Assembly: GCA_017621885.1 (NCBI GenBank)
Contig: JAGASD010000032.1
Span: 1 to 64,000, forward strand
Length of the DNA stretch: 64,000 nucleotides
Origin: Clostridia bacterium
GTDB lineage: Bacteria; Bacillota; Clostridia; Oscillospirales; Acutalibacteraceae
Reading direction: 5' to 3'
The position numbers and the translations under genes are program-made. Positions within the stretch are counted from its first letter, which is position 1. Each line of letters starts with the position of its first letter. This document shows positions 51,546 to 59,807 of the stretch, in pieces. The notes below the pieces were generated by a model. It worked only from the letters and a program-made list of their open reading frames with translations. It was not told where the DNA came from and ran no database searches.

Positions 51546-53012
51546 TTACGCAAAGGGATTTTCTGTTTTATAGGGGAGTGATTTAGGCTGGTTGTAGCCG
51601 ATTTTTTCAACTCCGAGATATTTGAAAACTTCAAATATAGCCTTGCCGTGGTGGCCGAAAGCAACTGCACCGTGGTGGGGGAAGTTGTCTTCAATAAGCA
51701 CGTGGCGGTAGAATCTGCCCATTTCGGGGATTGCAAATACACCGATACCGCCGAATGAACGGGTTGCAACGGGGAGAACTTCACCTTCGGCAACGTAAGC
51801 CTTGAGATGGCTGTCGGCAGTTGACTGAAGTCTGAAGAATGTGATGTCACCGGGAGCAATGTCACCCTCAAGAGTGCCGTTTGTGTATTCTTTCGGGAGT
51901 GCCCTTGCCATAATCTTCTGGTATTTCATTTCGCAGAAGCTGAGCTTACAGGAGGGGGTGTTACCGCAGTGGAAGCCCATAAAGGTGTCAGTAAAGCTGT
52001 AAGGCGTTTTACCGCCGATTTCATTTTCGTACATATCTCTGGGCACAGAGTTGTTGATGTCAAGGAGTGTAACTGCATCTTCGCTTATACAAGCACCGAT
52101 GTATTCCGAAAGAACACCGTAAATGTCAACCTCGCAGGAAACGGGGATACCTCTTGAAGCAAGTCTGCTGTTTACGTAGCAGGGAACAAACTTGAACTCT
52201 GTCTGGAACGCGGGCCAGCACTTGCCTGCAATTGCAACATATTCTCTTGAACCCTTGTGTGCTTCAATCCAGTCAAGGAGTGTAAGCTCATACTGAGCAA
52301 GCTTTTCAAGGATTTCGGGCTTTTTATTGCCTTCGCCCAGCTCTTTTTCCATATCCTTAACAACCTCGGGGATTCTTTCATCACCTGCGTGAGCATTAAA
52401 GGAAGCAAAAAGGTCAAGCTCGCTGTTTTCTTCAATTTCTACACCTAAATCGTAAAGCCTTTTGATAGGCGCGTTGCAAGCAAGGAAATCCTGGGGACGG
52501 GGACCGAATGAAATGATTTTAAGGTTCTTGAGTGCAAGGATTGTTCTCGCAATGGGAAGGAAATCCTTAATCATTTTTGCGCAATCAACAGCGTCACCAA
52601 CGGGATATTCGGGTATGTATGCTTTGATTTCTCTTAATTTAAGGTTGTAGCTTAAATTAAGAACACCGCAATAAGCATCGCCTCTGCCGTCAAGAAGGTC
52701 GTTCTGACTTTCTTCAGCAGCGGCACAGTACATTACAGGGCCGTCAAAAAGCTTTGCAAGGAGTGTTTCGGAGCTTTCGGGACCGAAGTTGCCAAGGTAA
52801 ATAACAAGGGCGTTACAGCCGGCGGCCTTCACGTCCTCAAGGGCTTTAAGCATATCTTTTTCGTTTTCAATACAAACGGGACATTCATAAATTTCACCCG
52901 TTTTGGAATATTCTTTAACAATCGCACTTCTTCTGCCCTCTGAAAGTGTCATGGGGAAGCAGTCGCGTGAAACGGCAACAATGCCGAGCTTAACTGTGGG
53001 TATGTTTTTCAT
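51546..53012 (-). CDS. L-fucose / L-arabinose isomerase-family protein
   Basis: 488 aa. Fold and motifs of the fucose/arabinose isomerase superfamily: CNALVIYLGNFGPESSE early, KIISFGPRPQDFLACNAPIKRLYDLGVEIEENSELDL in the middle, AGKCWPAFQTEFKFVPC, GIPVSCEVDIYGVLSEYI (Glu and Asp metal ligands) and the closing EDNFPHHGAVAFGHHGK with His ligands. These enzymes interconvert aldoses and ketoses with Mn2+. Position near the GH29 fucosidase supports a role in fucose or a related deoxysugar, but the substrate specificity of this subgroup is not certain. A consensus promoter lies 40 nt upstream. Confidence 0.8.
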   Translation of the reverse strand: MKNIPTVKLGIVAVSRDCFPMTLSEGRRSAIVKEYSKTGEIYECPVCIENEKDMLKALEDVKAAGCNALVIYLGNFGPESSETLLAKLFDGPVMYCAAAEESQNDLLDGRGDAYCGVLNLSYNLKLREIKAYIPEYPVGDAVDCAKMIKDFLPIARTILALKNLKIISFGPRPQDFLACNAPIKRLYDLGVEIEENSELDLFASFNAHAGDERIPEVVKDMEKELGEGNKKPEILEKLAQYELTLLDWIEAHKGSREYVAIAGKCWPAFQTEFKFVPCYVNSRLASRGIPVSCEVDIYGVLSEYIGACISEDAVTLLDINNSVPRDMYENEIGGKTPYSFTDTFMGFHCGNTPSCKLSFCEMKYQKIMARALPKEYTNGTLEGDIAPGDITFFRLQSTADSHLKAYVAEGEVLPVATRSFGGIGVFAIPEMGRFYRHVLIEDNFPHHGAVAFGHHGKAIFEVFKYLGVEKIGYNQPKSLPYKTENPFA

Positions 53013-53045
53013 AGCAATACCTTCTTTTCTTGTAATAATACCTAT

Positions 53046-53074
53046 ATTTTACTTTGAACTTTTGGTTCTGTCAA
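53046..53074 (-). promoter_or_regulatory. Sigma-A promoter of the isomerase gene
   Basis: Minus strand perfect TTGACA, 17-nt spacer, TAAAAT. Confidence 0.7.
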
Positions 53075-53106
53075 TATTTAACGGATGTATTTTCACAAGT
53101 TAATTG

Positions 53107-53135
53107 TTGACAGATGAATTTACTGGTGATATAAT
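53107..53135 (+). promoter_or_regulatory. Consensus promoter of the T-box/trpB unit
   Basis: Perfect TTGACA (53107-53112), 17-nt spacer, perfect TATAAT (53130-53135). Confidence 0.85.
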
Positions 53136-53147
53136 AACTGCAATTAA

Positions 53148-53425
53148 ATATTAAACCGTTGAGGCGGAGGTAACGGCGAAAATGCCTTCACAGAGAGCCC
53201 GTGTAGCTGGAATCGGGCAAGAAACAAATCGTCAAATGGGCCGCTGAGGGTGCAGTCAAATGGCAGTTTTGCCAAAGTATTCTGCAACGTTCGGCATACG
53301 TTAGTTGTCAGGGGTATGTTTGTACCTCGTAAGAGTGCGAACTTTCGCAAATCAGGGTGGCACCGCGGATAATGTTTATTCGTCCTTGACAGATAATAAA
53401 TTTCTGTCAAGGACTTTTTATTTTT
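53148..53425 (+). promoter_or_regulatory. T-box riboswitch (tRNA-Trp specifier likely)
   Basis: Stem I carries the AGAGAGCC and CTGGAATCGGG elements. The T-box core AGGGTGGCACCGCGG is at 53354-53368. A terminator GTCCTTGACAG (53382-53392) / CTGTCAAGGAC (53406-53416) plus T-run follows. A TGG in the expected specifier position (about 53237-53239, in caaatgggcc) reads tryptophan and matches the gene controlled. Uncharged tRNA-Trp would pair with the antiterminator and allow trpB transcription. Confidence 0.9.
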
Positions 53426-53521
53426 TCGGAGGCGGTTTGAATGCTTTTAACAAAACGATGGCGAAGCTTGTTTTAAGTTGTTTATTATTAAATTGAATTA
53501 TTGTTTTTGGAGGATATAAAA

Positions 53522-54742
53522 ATGATACATAACGGTATTGATTTTGACACATATTTTAACAATTACCCCGATAAAGAGGGCTATTTCGGTAAATACGGCG
53601 GAGTTTTTATTGATGATAAGCTCAAGGCTGCAATGGCGGAAATTACAGAGGCTTATTACTCAATCTGCCAGTCAAGAAAATTTATTGCAGAGCTTCGCAG
53701 AATAAGAAAAGAGTTTCAGGGCAGACCCACTCCCGTCACTCACCTTGAAAGGCTTTCTGATGCTTTGGGCGGTAAGGTTCAGCTTTATGCAAAGCGAGAG
53801 GATTTGAACCATTCAGGCGCTCACAAGCTCAATCATTGTATGGGTGAGGCTCTTCTTGCGAAATATATGGGCAAGAAAAAGGTTATTGCCGAAACAGGCG
53901 CAGGTCAGCACGGTGTAGCTCTTGCAACAGCTGCTGCATATTTCGGCCTTGAATGTGATATTTATATGGGCTCTGTTGATATTAAAAAACAGGCTCCCAA
54001 CGTGGCAAGAATGAAAATTCTCGGTGCTAATGTGGTTGAGGTTACCCACGGTCTTCAGACCCTTAAAGAGGCTGTTGATGCGGCTTTTGATGCATACAGC
54101 AAAGAGTATAACGACAGTATTTACTGTATCGGTTCAGTTTTAGGCCCCCATCCCTTCCCTATGATGGTGCGTGATTTCCAGAGCGTTGTTGGTATTGAGG
54201 CGAGAGATCAGTTTATTGGAATGACAGGTCACCTTCCCTCATCAATTGTTGCTTGTGTTGGCGGCGGCTCAAATGCTGCAGGTCTTTTTGCAGGCTTCCT
54301 TAATGACCCTGTTGATATTTACGGTGTTGAGCCTTTAGGCAGAGGTCCCAAGCTCGGTGACCACGCTGCAAGCCTTAAATATGGTACAGAGGGCATTATG
54401 CACGGCTTCAACAGTATTATGCTAAAAGATGAAAACGGTGAGCCTGCACCCGTTTATTCTGTTGCAAGCGGTCTTGATTATCCCTCTTCCGGCCCTGAAC
54501 ACGCATTCTTGCAGGAAATCGGCAGAGTTAAATATGATGTTGTTGACGATGAAGAAACAATTGATGCATTCTTCAAGCTTTCCCGTCTTGAGGGTATCAT
54601 CCCTGCAATTGAAAGCTCACACGCAGTAGCTTTCGGTATGAAGCTTGCAAAAACTATGGATCACGGCTCAATCCTCATTAACCTTTCAGGTCGCGGTGAT
54701 AAGGATATGGATTACATTATAGAGAATTATGGTATAAGATAA
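53522..54742 (+). CDS. trpB: Tryptophan synthase beta chain
   Basis: 406 aa. [12 protein letters not shown] at the start, [33 protein letters not shown] (PLP lysine in AHKLNH), [35 protein letters not shown] (PLP phosphate-binding Gly loop), [21 protein letters not shown] and [16 protein letters not shown]. It joins indole and serine to make tryptophan. No trpA or other trp gene is adjacent, so it is an orphan copy under its own T-box and may use free indole. ATG 53522 follows TTGGAGGATATAAAA. Confidence 0.95.
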   Translation: MIHNGIDFDTYFNNYPDKEGYFGKYGGVFIDDKLKAAMAEITEAYYSICQSRKFIAELRRIRKEFQGRPTPVTHLERLSDALGGKVQLYAKREDLNHSGAHKLNHCMGEALLAKYMGKKKVIAETGAGQHGVALATAAAYFGLECDIYMGSVDIKKQAPNVARMKILGANVVEVTHGLQTLKEAVDAAFDAYSKEYNDSIYCIGSVLGPHPFPMMVRDFQSVVGIEARDQFIGMTGHLPSSIVACVGGGSNAAGLFAGFLNDPVDIYGVEPLGRGPKLGDHAASLKYGTEGIMHGFNSIMLKDENGEPAPVYSVASGLDYPSSGPEHAFLQEIGRVKYDVVDDEETIDAFFKLSRLEGIIPAIESSHAVAFGMKLAKTMDHGSILINLSGRGDKDMDYIIENYGIR

Positions 54743-54745
54743 ATT

Positions 54746-54848
54746 AAAATCGCTGAGTTTTGCGCATAAGTCATTTTCCGCCCCTCGGAGTATCCATATA
54801 CACCGTCGGTTCGAGAAAAAGCCTTCTGCATCAAAACTCAGCGATTTT
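54746..54848. terminator. Long-armed inverted repeat between trpB and the fucosidase
   Basis: aaaatcgctgagttttg (54746-54762) is exactly complementary to caaaactcagcgatttt (54832-54848), 17 bp. The 69-nt loop holds no coding frame of interest. AT-rich flanks make it a possible bidirectional terminator, but the loop is unusually long. Confidence 0.6.
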
Positions 54849-54872
54849 ATTTTTATCTTATTTTTAGTTATT

Positions 54873-56213
54873 TTAATAAACTTTAATCCACTCAATTTCG
54901 GGTACATCGCGGGATGCCATAATTCGCACCTTGATTTCGTCGGTTTCAGTAGGGTTGATTTTGACAATCTTTCTGCTGCCGACTGTTGTGCCTTGTTCAG
55001 CTTTATCCCAATAGCCCTCTTTGTTTTTTGTGAATATCTGGAAGTTAGAAATGCGTTGACCTTCACTGATTTTTTCAGCAAGCTCAATGTATTTCACTTT
55101 TTTTATACTATTTAAATTCACAATGTATTCGGGCTGTGTTACGCCGAAACCGGGTAATATTTCAATTTTACTGTTTTCGGCCAAATTTGTACCAAACTCT
55201 TTTTCCAGCATTTTACCAAGCTCGTTAAGTCTTTTAACATCCTCATCGTTAAACCTGCCGTTGGACATAGGGGGAATGTTAAGGTTAAAGGTTGTGTTGT
55301 TACCGACAGAGTTTAAGTATGTATTAAAAAGCCTTTCGAGGGAATGGGGCTTTTCGTTTTCGTGATAAAACCAGCCCGGACGGATTGACATATCCGTTTC
55401 AGCAGGGGTAAAAACAAGACCCTTTGAATAAATAATCGTTTCAAGTGAGCCTATGGCAACATCGCTGTTGTAACTGAAGCTGATATCACCCTCAATTAGC
55501 GCACCGCTTGTTTGCGGCTTATTCATAGGGCAAAGCTCAACGGGGACAACCGCCCATTGTGCAAAGGGGGCAGAGCCTGCCTCGTTACCGCACCAACGAA
55601 GCGTGCCCGTATCGTGGAAAATTGTTGCATCAGGCTGATATTTTTCGACCAATTCAATATATCCGTCAAAATCATAAACCTGCTTTTTTCCGTTGGGACC
55701 TTCGCCGCAAGCACCGTCAAACCACACGTGGAAAATTTGACCATAGTTTGTTAAAAGCTCTGTTAACTGATTTTTATAATATGTGTTGTATTCGTCTGTG
55801 CCGTAAAGCTCGGAATTTCTGTCCCAGGGGGAAAGATAAAACCCGAATTTCAGACCGTGTTTTTTGCAGGCTTCTGCGGCTTCGCGTACAATATCACCTT
55901 TTCCGTCTTTGTAGGGGCTGTTCTTCATACTGTGCTCTGTGTACTTTGTCTGCCACAAGCAAAAACCGTCGTGGTGCTTTGCTGTAAGGACCATACCCTT
56001 CATACCTGCACTTTTAATTGCTTTTGCCCATTGCTCACAGTCAAGCTCTGTGGGGTTGAAAATTGCAGGGTCTTCTGTGCCGTCGCCCCATTCAAGGTTT
56101 GTGAATGTATTGGGGCTGAAATGTACGAATGCATAAAACGGTGTTTCTCTGAGCATTCTCAATTGATTTTGAGAGGGCTTTACGCGAGCAGCATTTTTAA
56201 GAAAGCTTTTCAT
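54873..56213 (-). CDS. Alpha-L-fucosidase, GH29
   Basis: 446 aa. GH29 features: FYAFVHFSPNTFTNLEWGDG, GMKGMVLTAKHHDGFCLW, EHSMKNSPYKDGKGDIVRE, KFGFYLSPWDRN, FHVWFDGACGEG (catalytic Asp nucleophile in WFDG), and a C-terminal beta domain. No signal peptide, so substrates must be imported as oligosaccharides or the enzyme acts after lysis. It removes terminal alpha-L-fucose from glycans such as mucin or milk oligosaccharides. Start overlaps the upstream membrane-protein gene by 17 nt. Confidence 0.9.
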   Translation of the reverse strand: MKSFLKNAARVKPSQNQLRMLRETPFYAFVHFSPNTFTNLEWGDGTEDPAIFNPTELDCEQWAKAIKSAGMKGMVLTAKHHDGFCLWQTKYTEHSMKNSPYKDGKGDIVREAAEACKKHGLKFGFYLSPWDRNSELYGTDEYNTYYKNQLTELLTNYGQIFHVWFDGACGEGPNGKKQVYDFDGYIELVEKYQPDATIFHDTGTLRWCGNEAGSAPFAQWAVVPVELCPMNKPQTSGALIEGDISFSYNSDVAIGSLETIIYSKGLVFTPAETDMSIRPGWFYHENEKPHSLERLFNTYLNSVGNNTTFNLNIPPMSNGRFNDEDVKRLNELGKMLEKEFGTNLAENSKIEILPGFGVTQPEYIVNLNSIKKVKYIELAEKISEGQRISNFQIFTKNKEGYWDKAEQGTTVGSRKIVKINPTETDEIKVRIMASRDVPEIEWIKVY

Positions 56214-57573
56214 TTTCTTTTTTTCTCCTTGCCCTGAGAGTTAATATATCAATGTATAACCAAATGTTGATAATAATTGCCGAAATAACGACCATAAGAT
56301 GCTGGAATGCATAATTTCCCCACAAATGAGTGCAGTCACTTGAGCCTACTGCGAGATAAACTGCGATAATATATGTAACAAAGAAAATAAGTATCAAACG
56401 AGAATGAATATACATAGGTTTTTTGCTCGAGTTTATACCGTAACGCTTTACGAGTATGATAATAAAAACGAGTGCAAACAGAACGCTTAAAATTACCGCA
56501 GGAACAGTGACGTCGGTATCTTCAAATCTTACAAGTACGGGGCGCACAATATTTACGCCGATCATAAACAGGGTTGAAAGAACAAACGTGAGAATTGCTC
56601 GAGGTTTTTCTTTTACGTTACTGAAAGCAAGCTCTTCTACATTCTTTTCGGGCTTTAAATAAACAATGAAGGCGGTTAAGATTGCGCCTGCTGCAAAGCC
56701 GGTAAAGTATTCCCAGCAACCCCAAGAAGAGAAAAATTCGGGAAGATATGAGTTATTTAACATATGATAACCGCCGTGACCGAAATAGAAGAAAAGGTCG
56801 CTTACAGTTATGGCATAAGCAAATGCACCGCAGGTAACAGCACCCGTTTTTGCGGCAACCTTATCTTTTATAACAAACCTTGTTGTTATGATTGAAGCAA
56901 TTGCCGAAATCGCAGATGAAATTGTTTCAATTGATTGATAATAATTGCGGCCGCCTACAAGCTTTTTTGCATAGCCTAAATCTTTGAAATTTTTGAGGTA
57001 TGCGGAGTAGGGAGTAAGGTCGCTGCCTTCAATTTCAAGACCTTTTTGAAATAAATCCACCGCTTCCGGTTGAACGAGCTTGAGAATAAACGGTGAAATA
57101 AAAAGATTTACTATTAAATCTGTAATGCAGAATACGGCGATAAGAATGACGAAGTCTTTTATTCTCCATTGCTTTTCGCTGAAGCCTCTTCCGAGCATTA
57201 TACCGAATATTGCCGCAAGACCAAAGCCGAGACAGACCATTAAGAAAACAGCGGCAGGAATTGATGTAAAAACAGTAACAGGGTAATCTTCGTCCGCAAC
57301 GTGAAGTACACCTGTAATCTGATTTAATAGTGTGCCCCAACCGGGAGTTGTTATCATAAAAGAAAGAGCGGTAAGGCCTATCCAGCCTAAATCCAGCTTT
57401 TTACGGCTTCCCTTAATGAAAACAACGAACATTGTGTAAATAAAGCCTGCGTTCAGAAGCCCCCATGATGAACCCCATCCGTGTTCACCGCGTACGCGCC
57501 AGAGAAACCCCATTAAAAGCGCGCCCATAATAATATATAATATTTGTTTAAATGTGCTTTTACTATTATTCAA
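56197..57573 (-). CDS. Polytopic membrane protein of unknown function
   Basis: 458 aa with about eleven hydrophobic helices (LYIIMGALLMGFLWRVRGEHGWGSSWGL first; final FVTYIIAVYLAVG and LMVVISAIIINIWLYIDIL). No solute-carrier signature I can name. It overlaps the GH29 gene by 17 nt and leads that operon, so it may import fucosylated or other oligosaccharides or modify lipids; I would not assign a function. A minus-strand promoter lies at 57607-57634. Confidence 0.65.
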   Translation of the reverse strand: MNNSKSTFKQILYIIMGALLMGFLWRVRGEHGWGSSWGLLNAGFIYTMFVVFIKGSRKKLDLGWIGLTALSFMITTPGWGTLLNQITGVLHVADEDYPVTVFTSIPAAVFLMVCLGFGLAAIFGIMLGRGFSEKQWRIKDFVILIAVFCITDLIVNLFISPFILKLVQPEAVDLFQKGLEIEGSDLTPYSAYLKNFKDLGYAKKLVGGRNYYQSIETISSAISAIASIITTRFVIKDKVAAKTGAVTCGAFAYAITVSDLFFYFGHGGYHMLNNSYLPEFFSSWGCWEYFTGFAAGAILTAFIVYLKPEKNVEELAFSNVKEKPRAILTFVLSTLFMIGVNIVRPVLVRFEDTDVTVPAVILSVLFALVFIIILVKRYGINSSKKPMYIHSRLILIFFVTYIIAVYLAVGSSDCTHLWGNYAFQHLMVVISAIIINIWLYIDILTLRARRKKENEKLS

Positions 57574-57606
57574 AAAAACACCTTCTTATCAGCATTTGTT
57601 ATCTTC

Positions 57607-57634
57607 ATTATAATACTTTAGTTTGATAATTCAA
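57607..57634 (-). promoter_or_regulatory. Promoter of the membrane protein/fucosidase operon
   Basis: Minus strand TTGAAT, 16-nt spacer, TATAAT. Confidence 0.6.
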
Positions 57635-57651
57635 TAAAAAAGACTTATTTG

Positions 57652-57680
57652 TTGAAAGTTTATGCGAATTATGGTAAAAT
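57652..57680 (+). promoter_or_regulatory. Promoter of the 57716 metallophosphatase
   Basis: TTGAAA (57652-57657), 17-nt spacer, TAAAAT (57675-57680). It lies inside the upstream extension of the frame, supporting the later TTG start. Confidence 0.6.
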
Positions 57681-57715
57681 TTACCCGTGAATTCTACAAA
57701 AAGGATGTGGATTGT

Positions 57716-59002
57716 TTGAAAAAATCAGGTAAATTCAAAAAATTTATATGCTTTACTATTGCCGCTGTTTGCGGTGTAACATTTGTTACAGCAACGGCAA
57801 ACTCCCGGGTTGCTAAAACTGAAAAGGAAAAGGCAAAGTCGTACAGCGAGGTTGAAATCGATAAAAAGCCGGTTCCCGAAAAGGATGAAAATGGTAACTG
57901 GGTTTTCACAACAGACAGAGACTTTAAGGTTGTGCAGCTTACTGACGTTCATATCGGTGCAGGTTATATGTCTTATAAAAAGGACTTAATGGCGTTTAAT
58001 GCTGTTGCAAGTATGATTACCCGTGAAAAACCTGATTTGGTTATTGTTACGGGTGATATGTCATATCCCGTACCATTTCAGGCGGGTACATTTAATAACA
58101 AAAACTCTACCGTTGCCTTTGCCGAGCTTATGGAAAGCCTTGGTGTATATTGGACAGTAACTTTAGGTAACCACGATTCGGAAAGCTACAGCTATTACTC
58201 CCGTGAGAAGATAGCTGAAATATATACTGATGAAAAATATACCCATTGTCTTTTTGAAAAGGGGCCCGAGGCTATTGACGGCTACGGTAACCATACTATT
58301 GAGGTGAAAAATTCAAAGGGCATTATTACCCGGGCTTTTGTGATGCTGGATTCACATTCATATACCGATGGTGACTATTTCGGACTTTTCTGGAAATACG
58401 ATAACATTCATCAGAATCAGGTGGATTGGTACAGGTCCGAAATCAAAAGAATGAACACAGAAAACAGCAAGACTATAAAAGCAATTCAGGGAGATACAAA
58501 CGGGGGGCTTTTTAAGGAATACGGCACAGTAAAAACCCTTGCTTTTTTCCATATCCCGTTGGTGGAAATGCTTGATGGCTGGAATGAATTTCAAAATAAT
58601 AATTTTAAAGATACAGAGAACTTTAAGTATATAGGTGGCATAATAGGTGAAACAGGCAAACGCATTTATCCCGGTGTGGGCGAGGATGAGCTTTTTGAAG
58701 CAATGCTGGAATTGGGCTCAACAAAGGCGATGTTCACAGGTCACGATCACTACAATAATGTAACCTTCAGCTATAAGGATATTATTTTCAGCTACGGCTA
58801 TTCTGTTGATTATCTTGCTTATGTTGGCGTAAGCAAAGAGGGTTCACAACGAGGCTGTACGGTTATAACAACAAAACCTGATACTACCTTCACAATTGAA
58901 AAGTTCAATTACTACAGTGACAGATATAATTCAGATGAATTCCCCCGTGAAGAGGTCGTAATGCAATTTGAGGATGTTACATATCAGGTAGCAGAGGAAT
59001 AA
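57716..59002 (+). CDS. Exported calcineurin-type metallophosphatase
   Basis: 428 aa. An N-terminal hydrophobic helix (FKKFICFTIAAVCGVTFVTATA) serves as signal or anchor. Catalytic motifs: VVQLTDVHIGAG (Asp-x-His), VIVTGDMSYP (Gly-Asp), VTLGNHDSES (Gly-Asn-His-Asp), FFHIPLVEM (His) and MFTGHDHYNNV (Gly-His-x-His). Likely a secreted phosphatase or phosphodiesterase. TTG 57716 is chosen for AAGGATG upstream and for the promoter at 57652-57680 lying in any longer frame. Third metallophosphatase of this window, beside 1271 and 61547. Confidence 0.8.
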   Translation: MKKSGKFKKFICFTIAAVCGVTFVTATANSRVAKTEKEKAKSYSEVEIDKKPVPEKDENGNWVFTTDRDFKVVQLTDVHIGAGYMSYKKDLMAFNAVASMITREKPDLVIVTGDMSYPVPFQAGTFNNKNSTVAFAELMESLGVYWTVTLGNHDSESYSYYSREKIAEIYTDEKYTHCLFEKGPEAIDGYGNHTIEVKNSKGIITRAFVMLDSHSYTDGDYFGLFWKYDNIHQNQVDWYRSEIKRMNTENSKTIKAIQGDTNGGLFKEYGTVKTLAFFHIPLVEMLDGWNEFQNNNFKDTENFKYIGGIIGETGKRIYPGVGEDELFEAMLELGSTKAMFTGHDHYNNVTFSYKDIIFSYGYSVDYLAYVGVSKEGSQRGCTVITTKPDTTFTIEKFNYYSDRYNSDEFPREEVVMQFEDVTYQVAEE

Positions 59003-59046
59003 AATTCAGCACACGGTAAAGCTTCAACTTTACTGTGTGCTGAATT
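59003..59046. terminator. Bidirectional terminator
   Basis: attcagcacacggtaaag (59004-59021) / ctttactgtgtgctgaat (59028-59045), 18 bp with one G-T, between convergent genes. Confidence 0.85.
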
Positions 59047-59047
59047 C

Positions 59048-59806
59048 TTATCTGAAAACATCAAGCTCCGGTAAGCCTTTTTTTATACCCTCGTTTTTTA
59101 TATCTGTGAAAAACTCGTCGTGGGTAATAAGCTTATATGGCGTTATATAAAAGTGTTTCAGGATACCGAATGTAAGAAATTCAAGGATATCCCAACCGAT
59201 AAAGGATAGCTCCATTAAAATGAATTTTATTCGATTGCCTTTCATCATAGCGGAGCTTACCCGGAGCGCTTGCTTAGGGTTTAAATCCGGGCATAGTGCT
59301 AACACATAGTGAACAGCCATATAATCAAAAGTTTTTATTATACCGGGAATTATGAAAAGTAAACTCCGGAGTGCTATTTTTACAACCTTCAACAGTTCAA
59401 CTGCAATAATGTTTTTAAAAGCCTTGTTGTCACCGCGAAGTGCAAAGAATATTTCTGAAACAGCGGGATTGCTTGTTTGCGCTTTTATAAAATACCTTGT
59501 TCCGCCTACCTTGAAAACAGAAAGCACAAATATCTCGAACAAGAAAACAATAACAGAAAAAATAATTTCGTTTTTATTCGGGAAATGATGTTCGAAAATC
59601 AAGGTGTGAAGAGTTTGCAATTCAACTGCCTTAATGGTTTCCCGGTCGAAAGTGCGTAATTTTAAAAGAGGAAATATGGCTTCACCGCTGAATATTGAAA
59701 AAAGATGTTGATATCAAAGGTGATTATGAAAGCCACAAGCACCTTTGACCAATAATGCTTTTTTATGGAGCGCCGAGCCTCTTTTTTTAACTTTTTTTAT
59801 TCTCAT
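59048..59806 (-). pseudogene. DUF975 membrane protein gene with two compensating frameshifts
   Basis: The intact 3' part (59048-59620) encodes a DUF975-like protein (FKVGGTRYFIKAQTSN, IIPGIIKTFDYMAVHYVLA, NPKQALRVSSAMMKG, GWDILEFLTFGILK). The missing N-terminus is present upstream in shifted frames. ATG 59806 opens MRIKKVKK, and a T7 run on the + strand (59789-59795) then moves the frame to KEARRSIKKHYWSKVLVAFI, the usual DUF975 start. An A6 run (59699-59704) moves it back to SIFSGEAIFPLLKLRTFDRE and on. One base too many, then one too few. The ATG lies directly after the alpha-galactosidase stop. It could be a real pseudogene or homopolymer sequencing error. Confidence 0.7.
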
Positions 59807-59807
59807 T

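Noticed and set aside
54686..55087. 133-aa minus-strand frame across the trpB-fucosidase junction
   Set aside because: It overlaps the end of the fucosidase and the inverted repeat, with no ribosome site or family.
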